A stretch of 11,179 bases of DNA from Spirochaetaceae bacterium (GCA_026710565.1 JAPOQV010000349.1:1-11179); one strand, 5' to 3'. Positions 1 through 7,818 are shown, counted from the first letter of the stretch. Notes: a model not told the origin generated them from the sequence alone. Made by a program: numbers and translations.

Positions 1-824
1 GGGTCCCCACGAACCGGCGCGCCGAAGACGCCCCCCTGCGTGTAGGAGCCCTGGCTCGTGAGCAGCTCCGGGCACGGGGCGGCCCCGCCGGCCGCTCCCG
101 AGCACTCAAGGGCGACGTCGGCGCCGTAGCCGCCGGTCAGGTCGGCGACCACCGCGGCCGCGTCCTCCCGCTCCACGTCGAGGACGGCGTCGGCGCCCAG
201 GCTGCGAGCGCAGTCGAGCCGTACGTCATCCGCGCCGGTGCCGAGCACCAGCACGCGCGCGCCGCGCACCTTGGCCAGCAGCAGCGCCATCAGTCCGATC
301 GGGCCCGGGCCGGTGACCACGACCATCTCGCCCGCCTTGATCTCGGTGAGCTCCACCACCGCCTGGTAGACGCAGGCCAGCGGCTCGCTCAGCGCGGCCA
401 CCGTGGAGTCAAGGCTGTCCGGTACCCGGAAGAGGATCCCCTGCCGCGCCGTGCAGTACCGGGCGAAGCCGCCGTCGATCCCGCTGCCCAGCCCCGCGCG
501 GTCGATGCAGAAGAACGGCGCGCCGGAGCGGCAGTAGCGGCAGGTCCCGCACAGCCGGCCCGCGGTCGGGTTGATGGTGACGCGGTCGCCGACGGCGAAA
601 CCGGTGACGCCGGCCCCCGTCTCGACGATCTCGCCACAGACCTCGTGGCCCATGACCACCGGCGGATGGATGACGTACTCGCTCTTCAGGATGTGGATGT
701 CGGTGCCGCAGATGCCGGCGTTGTGGACCTGGATGACCACCTGGTCCGGCCCGGCTTTCGGCTCCGGGACGTCCAGCAGCTCGACGTTTCCCGGCTCCGG
801 GCGCGTCTTGACGACGGCTTTCAT
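1..824 (-). CDS. Zinc-dependent medium-chain alcohol/polyol dehydrogenase, C-terminus cut by window edge
   Basis: The first 274 residues are visible; the frame is open to the window edge, and family members are usually about 340 residues, so roughly the last 65 are missing. This is an MDR-family dehydrogenase of the sorbitol/threonine dehydrogenase type, oxidising a secondary alcohol with NAD(P) in the cytoplasm. Catalytic zinc ligands are visible as Cys39 (ICGTDIH), His60-Glu61 (GHE) and Glu147 (SEPLAC). The structural zinc loop is Cys92, Cys95, Cys98 and Cys106 with C-x2-C-x2-C-x7-C spacing. The Rossmann glycine motif GPGPIG is at 172-177. After the second strand the sequence reads GTGADD (195-200), where NAD-specific members often carry an Asp, so cofactor preference is open. 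ATG 824 overlaps the upstream aminotransferase stop as ATGA, with GAGG a few bases upstream as a ribosome site. The family is certain; the substrate is unknown. Confidence 0.93.
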   Translation of the reverse strand, partial: MKAVVKTRPEPGNVELLDVPEPKAGPDQVVIQVHNAGICGTDIHILKSEYVIHPPVVMGHEVCGEIVETGAGVTGFAVGDRVTINPTAGRLCGTCRYCRSGAPFFCIDRAGLGSGIDGGFARYCTARQGILFRVPDSLDSTVAALSEPLACVYQAVVELTEIKAGEMVVVTGPGPIGLMALLLAKVRGARVLVLGTGADDVRLDCARSLGADAVLDVEREDAAAVVADLTGGYGADVALECSGAAGGAAPCPELLTSQGSYTQGGVFGAPVRGD

Positions 825-2152
825 GCCGCCTCTGGCAGCTCCTTCAGCACCTCGCGCATGGCGGCGAGCGCGCGGTCCAGGTCCTCGTCGGTGTGGGCCG
901 TCGACAGGTAGATCTTCTCGTACGGGCTGACGAAGAAGCCTCGCCTGATCATGCCGACGCCGAAGCGGAACGCCCGCTCCTTGTCGGCGTAGAGCATGCT
1001 CTCGTAGTTGACGATTTCGTCCGCCTCCGTGAACAGCACCTGCAGCACCGGCCCGTCGCCGCCGACCAGCAGCGGGATCGAGAACTCGCGCCCCATCGAA
1101 ACGACCTCGGCGCGGATGCGGGCGGCCATCGCGTCGAGCCGCTCGTAGGTGCCGGGCTCGGCCAGCACGTTCAGCGTGGCCAGGCCGGCCGCGGCCGAGA
1201 GCGGGTTGCCGTTGAAGGTCCCGGACACGAAGGTGCGCTGCGGGTCGTCGAGCGCCCGCCACGGATTGACGGTCTCCAGCACGTCGGCGCGGCCGCAGAC
1301 CGCGGCGTTGGGGTGGCCGCCTGAGATCGTCTTGCCGTAGGCGGCCAGGTCCGGCACCACGCCGTAGCGCTCCTGCGCACCGCCCCAGGCGATGCGGAAG
1401 CCGGTCACCACCTCGTCGAAGATGAGGATGATGCCGTGCCTGGCGGTGAGCTCGCGCAGGGTCTCAAGGAACGGCGACTTCGGGCGGATGCAGCGCTGCA
1501 GCGGCTCCACGCAGACCGCGGCCAGCTCGCCGGCGTGCCGCTCGATCAGCTCGCGCGCCATCTCAGGGTCGTTGAACGGCGACAGCAGCAGGTCGTCGGG
1601 CATCGCCTTCGGCAGGCCGGCGGCGTCCGGCGTGGCGCGCGGATACGCGCTGGGCGCAAGCGGCTTGGCGCCGTGCAGGGCGAAGTCGCTGACGCCGTGC
1701 CAGCCGCCCTCGAAGCGCAGCACACGCCTGCGGCCGGTGAAGGCGCGCGCCATGCGCACGGCGAAGGTCACGGCGTCGGAGCCGGTGGCCACGAAGCGGA
1801 TCTTCTCCGCGCACGGCGAGGCATCGACGATGCGCTCGCCCAGCTCGATGACCTTCCGGTTGACGCCGAAGTAGGTGGTGCCGCGCTGCACTTGCTCGGT
1901 CACCGCGGCCATCACCGCCGGGTGGCAGTGGCCGAGGATCATCGGCCCGCTGCCGTTCAGGAAGTCGACGTACTCGCGCCCGTCGGCGTCGTAGAGCTTG
2001 CTGCCCTGGGCGCGCACGAACACCATGGATGCGTCGTCCGGCAGGTGAAACTCGCCCATCGTGCCGCCGACGAAGATGCGCCCGGCACGCTTCAGCAGAT
2101 CCGCTTGAGACATGATGAGGACGGTATCACGGCCCGCGGGCCGGGGCGACAT
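821..2152 (-). CDS. Class III PLP aminotransferase / glutamate-1-semialdehyde 2,1-aminomutase-like enzyme
   Basis: A fold-type I PLP enzyme, 443 residues from ATG 2152 or 430 from ATG 2113; the family is about 430. The family landmarks are present: the LGHCHP segment (74-78 region), ATGSDAV (122-128) where aminomutases have a SGTEA-type phosphate-binding turn, GGWHG (149-153), the FDEV motif with Asp246-Glu247 that contacts the PLP ring nitrogen, the Schiff-base lysine Lys274 in YGKTISGG, and TFNGNPL (312-318). Homologues usually begin near residue 14 here (MSQADLLKRA), favouring ATG 2113. However, ATG 2152 sits directly after the MazG stop and has GAAGGG about 10 bases upstream, so both starts are plausible. 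No other tetrapyrrole gene is nearby, and adjacency to a polyol-type dehydrogenase suggests an aminotransferase or aminomutase acting on a keto or amino compound made by its neighbours. That role is inference; a classical hemL role is not supported by context. Confidence 0.93.
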   Translation of the reverse strand: MSPRPAGRDTVLIMSQADLLKRAGRIFVGGTMGEFHLPDDASMVFVRAQGSKLYDADGREYVDFLNGSGPMILGHCHPAVMAAVTEQVQRGTTYFGVNRKVIELGERIVDASPCAEKIRFVATGSDAVTFAVRMARAFTGRRRVLRFEGGWHGVSDFALHGAKPLAPSAYPRATPDAAGLPKAMPDDLLLSPFNDPEMARELIERHAGELAAVCVEPLQRCIRPKSPFLETLRELTARHGIILIFDEVVTGFRIAWGGAQERYGVVPDLAAYGKTISGGHPNAAVCGRADVLETVNPWRALDDPQRTFVSGTFNGNPLSAAAGLATLNVLAEPGTYERLDAMAARIRAEVVSMGREFSIPLLVGGDGPVLQVLFTEADEIVNYESMLYADKERAFRFGVGMIRRGFFVSPYEKIYLSTAHTDEDLDRALAAMREVLKELPEAA

Positions 2153-2524
2153 TCAGCGCGAGCCCTTCTCCCGCGCCTTCTCCTCGGCCCATAGCCGCTT
2201 GGCCTCCTCCACCGTGACCTGCGTGCCGTCGAACACGAACGGCTTGCGGCGCCGCATCTTGGCGACCACGCCGTCCATGACCTCGCGTGCCGGGAACGAG
2301 CCGCTGCGCTCGGCCAGCAGCATGCACACCACGACGTTGAACAGCAGGTCGCCGAGCTCCTCCTTGATGTTCTGCCGATCGCCGTTCGCGACGGCGGACA
2401 GGAGCTCGTCCGCTTCGCTCCGGATGTACTCGACGTACTCTTCCACGGTCCGCACCGTCGTCCAGGGGCAGCGGGCGATCACCTTGCGCGCCGCGTCCGC
2501 CACGGTCTCGAAGCTGTCGGTCAC
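2153..2524 (-). CDS. MazG-type nucleotide pyrophosphohydrolase, single domain
   Basis: A 123-residue all-alpha NTP pyrophosphohydrolase of the MazG superfamily. These enzymes hydrolyse (d)NTPs, often non-canonical ones, to the monophosphate and pyrophosphate. The Mg-binding carboxylates are visible as Glu37 and Glu40 (SEADE), followed by Glu56 and Asp59 in KEELGDLLFN. The surrounding pattern (CPW at 19-21, RRKPFVF, RLWAEEK near the C-terminus) closely follows one repeat of the two-repeat E. coli MazG, so this is a half-length, single-repeat form. The start is GTG 2524, which overlaps the stop of the FGE-sialidase gene as GTGA. I see no Shine-Dalgarno upstream, so translation is probably coupled. 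The gene ends in TGA immediately followed by the ATG of the aminotransferase frame. In this cluster it may be a housecleaning enzyme or may act on a nucleotide intermediate; the sequence does not decide. Confidence 0.9.
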   Translation of the reverse strand: MTDSFETVADAARKVIARCPWTTVRTVEEYVEYIRSEADELLSAVANGDRQNIKEELGDLLFNVVVCMLLAERSGSFPAREVMDGVVAKMRRRKPFVFDGTQVTVEEAKRLWAEEKAREKGSR

Positions 2525-4428
2525 GATCGGCCGGCCGGCGAGCGCTTCGTGACGGTGATCGGCACTCCCTCGACGTGATAGCGGCGCTCGGCGGCGCTGT
2601 CGATGATCAGGTCGGTGACCAGCACGGTATCCGGGCCGGCCGGGATCAGGTCCTGCATGCCGGCATGACGATGGCCTTCATCGGCCCGGTAGTGGAACAC
2701 TTCGTCGGTCCAGAGCGAGCCGGCGCCGTCCGGGCTGAACACGACGCTGCCGTCGGGGCGGGTCCGGAGCATGGCCAGGACGCCTGCGGCCGTCCGCTGC
2801 AGGCGTGGGTAGATGCCCGTGATCAGGCGGTCGCCGACGTGGATGCGCTGCGGCTCGGTCCAGGTGCGGCCCGCGTCCGCGGACCAGGTCATCAGCACCG
2901 GCTGGTCCAGGAACTCCCGGCCGTGCGGATCTTGGGTGCCATGGATGCCCGTACGCACCACCGCGATCAGCGCGCCGTCCGGCAGCACCAGCAGGTCGCT
3001 CTCGTTCTGCCCCTCGCTGGTCAGGTCGGGGCGATAGCTGACCGTCGACCGGTACCGCCAGCTCCGCCCGCCGTCGGTCGACTCGACCAGGATGACCCGC
3101 GTCTTGATCCACTCCGGATCCAGCTCGAAGGCTACCGGCGAGTCCTCGCGGATCAGGTCGCCGTCCAGGTATCCGTACATGGTCAGCAGCAGCCGGCCGT
3201 CGTCGAGCTCCGTCAAGCCGCGCACGGGCAGGAACTGCCGCCCCAGCGGGACGTGCACGGGCGCTTCGAACTCCTCTACCGTGGCCCAGTCGTCGGTGGA
3301 GCGGCCCAGCGCGATCCGCCCCCGACCGGACAGTGGGCCGTCGATGCGGCAGGGGCCGCCGCCCGAATCGGGGCCGAGCACCGCCAGCACCGTGCCGTCG
3401 CGGAGCTGGCACTTCGCCTCGCCGAGCTGCGGGCATGCCTGCCACGTCCTTCCCCGGTCGGTAGAACGCTTGTCGTTGAGCACCCAGGTGCCGTCGCGGG
3501 TGGCCAGCATGTTCGCCGCGTTGGTCGCGATCGCCCCCAGGTCGATGCGGTCGCCGGGCGTGATCTCCAGCGCCGGGATGACCGGACCTTCGCCGCCGGC
3601 CGCCGTGACCGCGGCGCGGCGCTCCGCCGGCTCCAATTCGTCGCCGCGCGACGCCTCGCCTTCATCGCACGCCACGCGGAAGCCGGTGCTCAGCAGGCGC
3701 ATCAGGTTGGGCCCCTGGTTGAAGTTGCCCCACGCGTCGGCGCCGGTGAGGACCTGCGGCGAGTTGAACGCCGACCCCATGGCCATGAACCAGTCGCGGT
3801 CGGCGCAGTACTCCCAGACGTTGCCGTGCAAGTCACGGAAACCCCACGGGCTGGCGGGATAGGAGCCGGCCGGCAGCGGATGGCCGATGCGCGACTGCGC
3901 GAAGTTCATGCGGCGTACGTCCGGGTGGGGTCCCCACCAGAAGAGGGTGTCGGTGCCGGCGCGGTTGGCGTACTCGTATTCGTTGATGGTGGGCGCGCGG
4001 TAGGTCCGGCCCTCGCGCTCCGACAGCCAGGCGCAGAAGGCGGCGATGTCGCCGTCGTCCACGCCGGTGACCGGCAGGTCGTCGCCGGCGAACGCGGCCA
4101 GGTCCCAGGTGTCCCCCTCGTGCAGGCGGCGATGGATGTCCATCACCACGCCACCCGGCCGCCGGTGCCCGGTCTCGGCGGCGAAGCGTCGATAGACGGC
4201 GTTGGTGACCGGCAGCTCCGCCAGGTAGTACGGCCGGGCGAGGTCGGACGGCTCCGGGACACGCGGCCGGTTGAGCGCGAACGCGGCGTCCGGCTTGCCG
4301 TCCCGCGCCTGCTGCTCGCCGCGGCGGCGCATGCTGGGCACCCAGGCGTCGAACGGGTGCGGCTCGACCCGCAGCAGCCGCAGCCCCACCGAGTTGACGA
4401 AGCCGGCCGCGGGCGCAGGATCGCTCAC
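2521..4428 (-). CDS. FGE/SUMF1-like domain fused to sialidase-like (Asp-box) beta-propeller
   Basis: 635 residues from GTG 4428, whose GTGA overlaps the beta-helix stop. The start is supported because the FGE-like domain begins at once (FVNSVGLRLLRVEP, 10-23). Residues about 10-253 follow the formylglycine-generating-enzyme fold: LPVTNAVYRRF (72-82), DDLPVTGV (116-123), FCAWLSEREG (131-140), INEYEYANRAG (148-158), WGFRDLHGNVWEYC (195-208) and a closing TGFRVA (248-253). The usual GGS(W/Y) strand and active-site cysteine pair before the closing motif are absent, so sulfatase-activating activity is unlikely and a binding or structural role is more probable. Residues about 300-610 form a sialidase/BNR-like propeller with Asp-boxes STDRGRTW (322-329), STDGGRSW (450-457) and SADAGRTW (516-523), a degenerate fourth near 565, and NESDLLVLPDGAL (475-487). 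There is no signal peptide. Glycan recognition or hydrolysis is likely; true sialidase activity is unproven. Confidence 0.9.
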   Translation of the reverse strand: MSDPAPAAGFVNSVGLRLLRVEPHPFDAWVPSMRRRGEQQARDGKPDAAFALNRPRVPEPSDLARPYYLAELPVTNAVYRRFAAETGHRRPGGVVMDIHRRLHEGDTWDLAAFAGDDLPVTGVDDGDIAAFCAWLSEREGRTYRAPTINEYEYANRAGTDTLFWWGPHPDVRRMNFAQSRIGHPLPAGSYPASPWGFRDLHGNVWEYCADRDWFMAMGSAFNSPQVLTGADAWGNFNQGPNLMRLLSTGFRVACDEGEASRGDELEPAERRAAVTAAGGEGPVIPALEITPGDRIDLGAIATNAANMLATRDGTWVLNDKRSTDRGRTWQACPQLGEAKCQLRDGTVLAVLGPDSGGGPCRIDGPLSGRGRIALGRSTDDWATVEEFEAPVHVPLGRQFLPVRGLTELDDGRLLLTMYGYLDGDLIREDSPVAFELDPEWIKTRVILVESTDGGRSWRYRSTVSYRPDLTSEGQNESDLLVLPDGALIAVVRTGIHGTQDPHGREFLDQPVLMTWSADAGRTWTEPQRIHVGDRLITGIYPRLQRTAAGVLAMLRTRPDGSVVFSPDGAGSLWTDEVFHYRADEGHRHAGMQDLIPAGPDTVLVTDLIIDSAAERRYHVEGVPITVTKRSPAGRS

Positions 4429-6633
4429 GCCCGCCCCCGGCCCGAACCGGCACCCACCGAGCCGGGCGACTCCAGCCCGATGCCGTGCACGTCGATCGGC
4501 TGGAAGCCCAGCGCGAACGCCGGCGACTCGGGCCGCAACCGAAAGTCGCCGTTCGCGTAGTCCACGAACAGCGGATCGGCGAACACGGAGTGGCGGTCGA
4601 AGCCCAGCTCCCGCCACGCGTCGAACGATCCGTCCGGCACGCCGTTCACGACGGGCGTCTGTCCCGCGGCCGGCCAGTACAGGTTGTGGTCGCACTCGGC
4701 GAATGCGCTGCGGGTCTGCTCGGTGGTGTTCAGCAGGGCGGCATCCCCGGTCGTGTAGAAGATGACGTTGCGCACGAAGCGGTTCCCGGAAGCCCCCTCG
4801 CCCTTGGTCCAGCCGCCGCCGATCTGCAGGTCGGCCTGGCTTGCCAGCGCGTCCACGAAGACGTTGTTCTCGATCAGGATATCGGTGGGGTTGCCGACCG
4901 GCAGCGATACGCCACCGAGCACGGTGCCGGCGACGATGTTCCCGGAGACGAGGATGCTCATGCCGGTGTTGTCCGAGTAGATGCCCCAGTTGAAGTACGG
5001 CGTCCAGATCCTGCCGCCGGCCCTGGTGCCGCGCACGTAGTCGCGCTCCATCGGCGTGCCGTAGGCGGCGCAGCCGATCACGTCGCGGATCAGGTTGTTG
5101 CGGATCACCAGTCCCTTGCCCAGGTCCGGGTCGTCGGGGAGGACGAACCACGACTCGGACATGACCGCCGCGGTGTCCGCGCACTCCAGCCCCAGGCGCT
5201 CCATGCGGTTGTACTCGACGGTGATCCGCCCGAAGCCGTCCTTCATCATCACCGCCTTGTCGGAGGTGTCGTGGATGAGGTTGTGGCAGATCACGTTGTC
5301 GACGCTGTTCATGGCGAAGACCTGGATCGCGCCGCAGCGTTTCTTGATGGCGCCGTTGTGGTGGATGTGGTTGTTGCGGATCACGTTGCCGGTGAAGCAC
5401 GGGTATTCGCGGGTGCGTTCGGCCACGACCTCGCGGTCCATCCAGGTGACGGTGTTCTGCTTCGAGTTGCTGGCGACCGACACGCCGCACGCGCCCGGGT
5501 AGGCGAACTCGTTGGAGGCGATGATGTTGTGCGCGTTCCGGCCCTCCAGGTGGACGCCGTCGGCGCCGACGGCGCGGAAGGTGTTGCGCTCGATCCGGCA
5601 GCGCTCTGCGTGCTCCAGGTGGACGGTGCCGCCGCGCAGTCCGGGCGAGTGGAAGGTCTCCGCGTGCTGATGGTCGGGAAACGGCGAGCGGGTGTGCGCG
5701 AAGGTGAAGCCGCTGATCGTGATGTCGTGCACGGGATCCGCGGCGGTGCCGCGCAGATCGAAGATGCGGTCGGTGACCGGAGCGACGACCGTGCCTTCCT
5801 CGATCGTGCCTCCCTCCAGCGAGCCGGGCGGCCAGAAGTAGACGGTGCCGGCGTCGCGATCCAGGCACCATTGCCCGGGACCGCGCAGCTCCTCCAGCAG
5901 GTTCTCGACGATGAACCGGTTTCCCACCGTGAGCTCGTGCTTTCCGTGGTGGGCGAAGCGGGCCAGCGTGATGGCACCGCACTCGTCCGCCGACTCGATC
6001 GGGATGATGTCGTTCAGCCAGCACAGCCACGGATGGATGAAGCCCTCGGCCTGCCGCGGCCTGGCCCACCGCCGCGCCGGCCGCTCCGGCCCGCAGCGGA
6101 ACGTGCGAGGGTACTGCTCGCCTTCGCCCTTCGGCAGCACCTCGTCGATGAACGCCCAGCCGCCGTAGCGCGGATCGGCGGGATCGCGCGCTGGCCAGCG
6201 AGCCCTGACCCTGGCGCCGGTCGTCGTGGAAGAGCTGCCGGAACATCGTTCCGGGCGGCACCGCACACTGCAGGATCGCGCCACGGTACGGCTGCCAGCC
6301 GATGAGCGCGCGGCCGCCGCTCAACATGGGCCGCTCGCCCGGGAAGGCGCGATAGGTGACCGGATGCTCACGCGTGCCGGAATCTCCGGCGGCAAGCTTC
6401 AGCGGCTCGCTGAACCGATAGGTGCCGCCCAGCACCAGCACGTCGACCGGTCCTTCGATCCCTTCCCGTGCCCTGAGCGTCCTGATCTCGTCGCGCGCGC
6501 GGGTCAGAGTCGCGAACGGCCCGGCGGCACCCGGCCCCCCGTGACCGGACTGCGCGGGAAGAGTGCCGGACCAGCGGTCGTCGCCGCGGTTCGAGACATA
6601 GATGCACCGTCCCGAGCGCGTGGTTCCCATCAC
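4425..6633 (-). pseudogene. Right-handed parallel beta-helix (pectate-lyase-fold) protein, broken by a one-base frameshift
   Basis: The reconstructed product is 735 residues: 141 in one frame from GTG 6633 (or ATG 6630), then 594 in the next frame to TGA 4425. The N-terminal part has the usual opening of carbohydrate-active beta-helix proteins: IYVSNRGDDRWSG (11-23), GPFATLTRARDEI (38-50), VLGGTYRFSEPL (67-78), DSGTREHPVTYRAFPGERP (84-102) and FRQLFHDDRR. The continuation RARWPARDP then GGWAF is found only in the other frame. The later part has helical-coil repeats rich in stacked Asn and Ile, such as CRIERNTFRAVGADGVHLEG, NVIRNNHIHHNG, NVICHNLIHDTS, LVIRNNLIRDV and ILIENNVFVDA. Such proteins bind or cleave polysaccharides. 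I see no signal peptide. Upstream it overlaps the glycosyltransferase stop; downstream GTGA couples it to the FGE-sialidase gene. The intact reading elsewhere favours a recent mutation or sequencing error over long-term decay. Confidence 0.85.
6207..6213 (-). other. Frameshift point in the beta-helix gene
   Basis: On the minus strand the bases read CGC CAG G GTC AGG GCT. The N-terminal frame is meaningful up to CAG (Gln141, 6213-6211), and the family-like sequence resumes at GTC (6209-6207). Skipping one G at about 6210 joins FRQLFHDDRRQ to VRARWPARDP. The run is only three Gs, so this is not a long homopolymer, and it does not resemble the CTT-TGA site of prfB. A single extra base from mutation or assembly is the simplest explanation; programmed frameshifting is not excluded. 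Confidence 0.75.
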
Positions 6634-7739
6634 TGCGGCAGCAACTCATCATCGCATTGCTCGGCCTCGGTACGGCGCCGGTACACGTATCGGTTCGCGA
6701 CCAGGAAGTTGGTGAAACCGCCCAGCCCGACGCCCACTATCAGCGCCGGCAGGTGATTGCGAGAGTAGAAGCCGACGAAGCTGGTCAGCACCGTATAGCT
6801 GCCGACGTTCACGGCGAGCCCGATCATGCTGCTCGCCACGAACTTCGTCCACTGCCGCACGTGCGGCTGCCGCAGGCGCTCCTCGAAGGTCAGCCCGCGA
6901 TTGAGAACCCAGTTCCAGGTGACCGCGGGCCAGAACGACAGGAACCGCGCCACCCGATGCTCGACGCCGATCGCCTGCAGGCCGAGGTAGACGGAGACGT
7001 CGATGACGAAGCCGCTGGCGCCTACCAGAGCGAAGCCCGCCAGCCGCGCAGCGGCGCCGTACCGGTGCAGGTAGAGACGGTACAGATGGCGCAGGTAGTT
7101 GACCTGCTGCCGCCAGTCCATCTTGCTGGAGCCCAGATCCCGGTCGACGAAGTCGATCGGCACCTCCGCGACCCGCAGCCGCCCGCGCACCACCAGCTCC
7201 AGCCCGATCTTGTAGCCGATTGGCTGCAGCCGCCGCAGGTCGGGCAACGCCCGGCGGTCGGTCGCGAAGAACCCGGACATGGGATCGCTGCACCGCACCA
7301 GCGGCAGCGCCAGCGCGGTCGCCACGCGCGAGTTCAGCCGGCGCCCCCAGCCCCAGGTGCGATCGACGTGGCCTCCCGGCACGTAGCGACTGCCGATCAC
7401 CATGTCGCAGTCGCCGTCGAGGGCCATGAGCAGCGCCCCGATCCGTTCGGGCGGATGCGACAGATCGGCATCCATGACCACCACCCGGTCGTGCCGGGCA
7501 AGCCGCATTCCGTGTAACACAGCCAGGGAGAGGTCACGCGGCGCGTTGCGCCGCACCTCCATGCGCACCGGCAGGCGCCGTCCGAGCTCGGCGACGATCT
7601 CCTCGCTGCCATCGTGCGAGTCGTCGTCGACCAGGAGCAGCTCCCACCGAACGCCGGTCCGCGAAAGCGCGCTGCGGATGCGCTCGACCAGGGTGGGAAT
7701 GTTGGCCGCCTCGCGCAGCGTCGGCACGACGATGGACAC
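6630..7739 (-). CDS. GT2 family polyprenyl-phosphate glycosyltransferase fused to a GtrA-like membrane domain
   Basis: 369 residues. Residues 1 to about 225 are a GT-A fold glycosyltransferase of the dolichol-phosphate mannosyltransferase type: SIVVPTLREAANI (2-14), LLVDDDSHDGS (35-45), the metal-binding DAD (90-92) in MDADLSHPPE, IGSRYVPGG (115-123) and DPMSGFF (152-158). Residues about 230-356 form a GtrA-like domain with four likely membrane segments (near 232-252, 262-283, 300-322 and 329-348) and a basic end YVYRRR. The enzyme would move a sugar from a nucleotide donor onto a polyprenyl phosphate at the inner membrane, and the GtrA part may flip or anchor the product. The start is GTG 7739, with AAGG five bases upstream (7745-7748). 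An in-frame stop lies shortly upstream with no ATG, GTG or TTG between. It is the first gene of the overlapping cluster; its stop overlaps the beta-helix start. The sugar is not readable. Confidence 0.94.
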   Translation of the reverse strand: MSIVVPTLREAANIPTLVERIRSALSRTGVRWELLLVDDDSHDGSEEIVAELGRRLPVRMEVRRNAPRDLSLAVLHGMRLARHDRVVVMDADLSHPPERIGALLMALDGDCDMVIGSRYVPGGHVDRTWGWGRRLNSRVATALALPLVRCSDPMSGFFATDRRALPDLRRLQPIGYKIGLELVVRGRLRVAEVPIDFVDRDLGSSKMDWRQQVNYLRHLYRLYLHRYGAAARLAGFALVGASGFVIDVSVYLGLQAIGVEHRVARFLSFWPAVTWNWVLNRGLTFEERLRQPHVRQWTKFVASSMIGLAVNVGSYTVLTSFVGFYSRNHLPALIVGVGLGGFTNFLVANRYVYRRRTEAEQCDDELLPQ

Positions 7740-7818
7740 GGGCGCCTTGCTCTTTGCGATCTGCTCGACCTCAGGCGTTGTGGAAATTCACTCGTATGGC
7801 TATGCGCAGCATGAAGAG

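Larger units (their letters stand above)
1..7739 (-). other. Six-gene overlapping cluster, probable operon
   Basis: Six consecutive minus-strand genes have no intergenic space. The junctions are: glycosyltransferase/beta-helix, GTGATG overlap at 6628-6633; beta-helix/FGE-sialidase, GTGA at 4425-4428; FGE-sialidase/MazG, GTGA at 2521-2524; MazG/aminotransferase, TGA-ATG abutting at 2150-2155 (with a later possible start at 2113); aminotransferase/dehydrogenase, ATGA at 821-824. Several starts lack a clear Shine-Dalgarno, which fits translational coupling. The cluster probably continues past the left edge, because the dehydrogenase is cut there. Confidence 0.8.

Noticed and set aside
2525..2537. 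GC-rich palindrome ggccggcc near the MazG start
   Set aside because: It lies inside the coding end of the FGE-sialidase gene, and such GGCC/CCGG strings are frequent by chance at this base composition.
2575..4560. Long plus-strand open frame (661 codons) opposite the FGE-sialidase gene
   Set aside because: Its composition is typical of an antisense shadow in GC-rich coding DNA, with no recognisable motifs, while the minus strand has clear domain motifs throughout.
4485..6305. Long plus-strand open frame (606 codons) opposite the beta-helix gene
   Set aside because: It mirrors the coding frame of the beta-helix protein, is dominated by Val, Asp, Gly, Ala and Arg, and shows no family motif; an antisense shadow.
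7740..7788. Possible N-terminal extension of the glycosyltransferase upstream of GTG 7739
   Set aside because: The in-frame codons look somewhat protein-like, but there is no ATG, GTG or TTG between the upstream in-frame TGA and GTG 7739. GTG 7739 has a good AAGG five bases away and matches the usual start of the fold.
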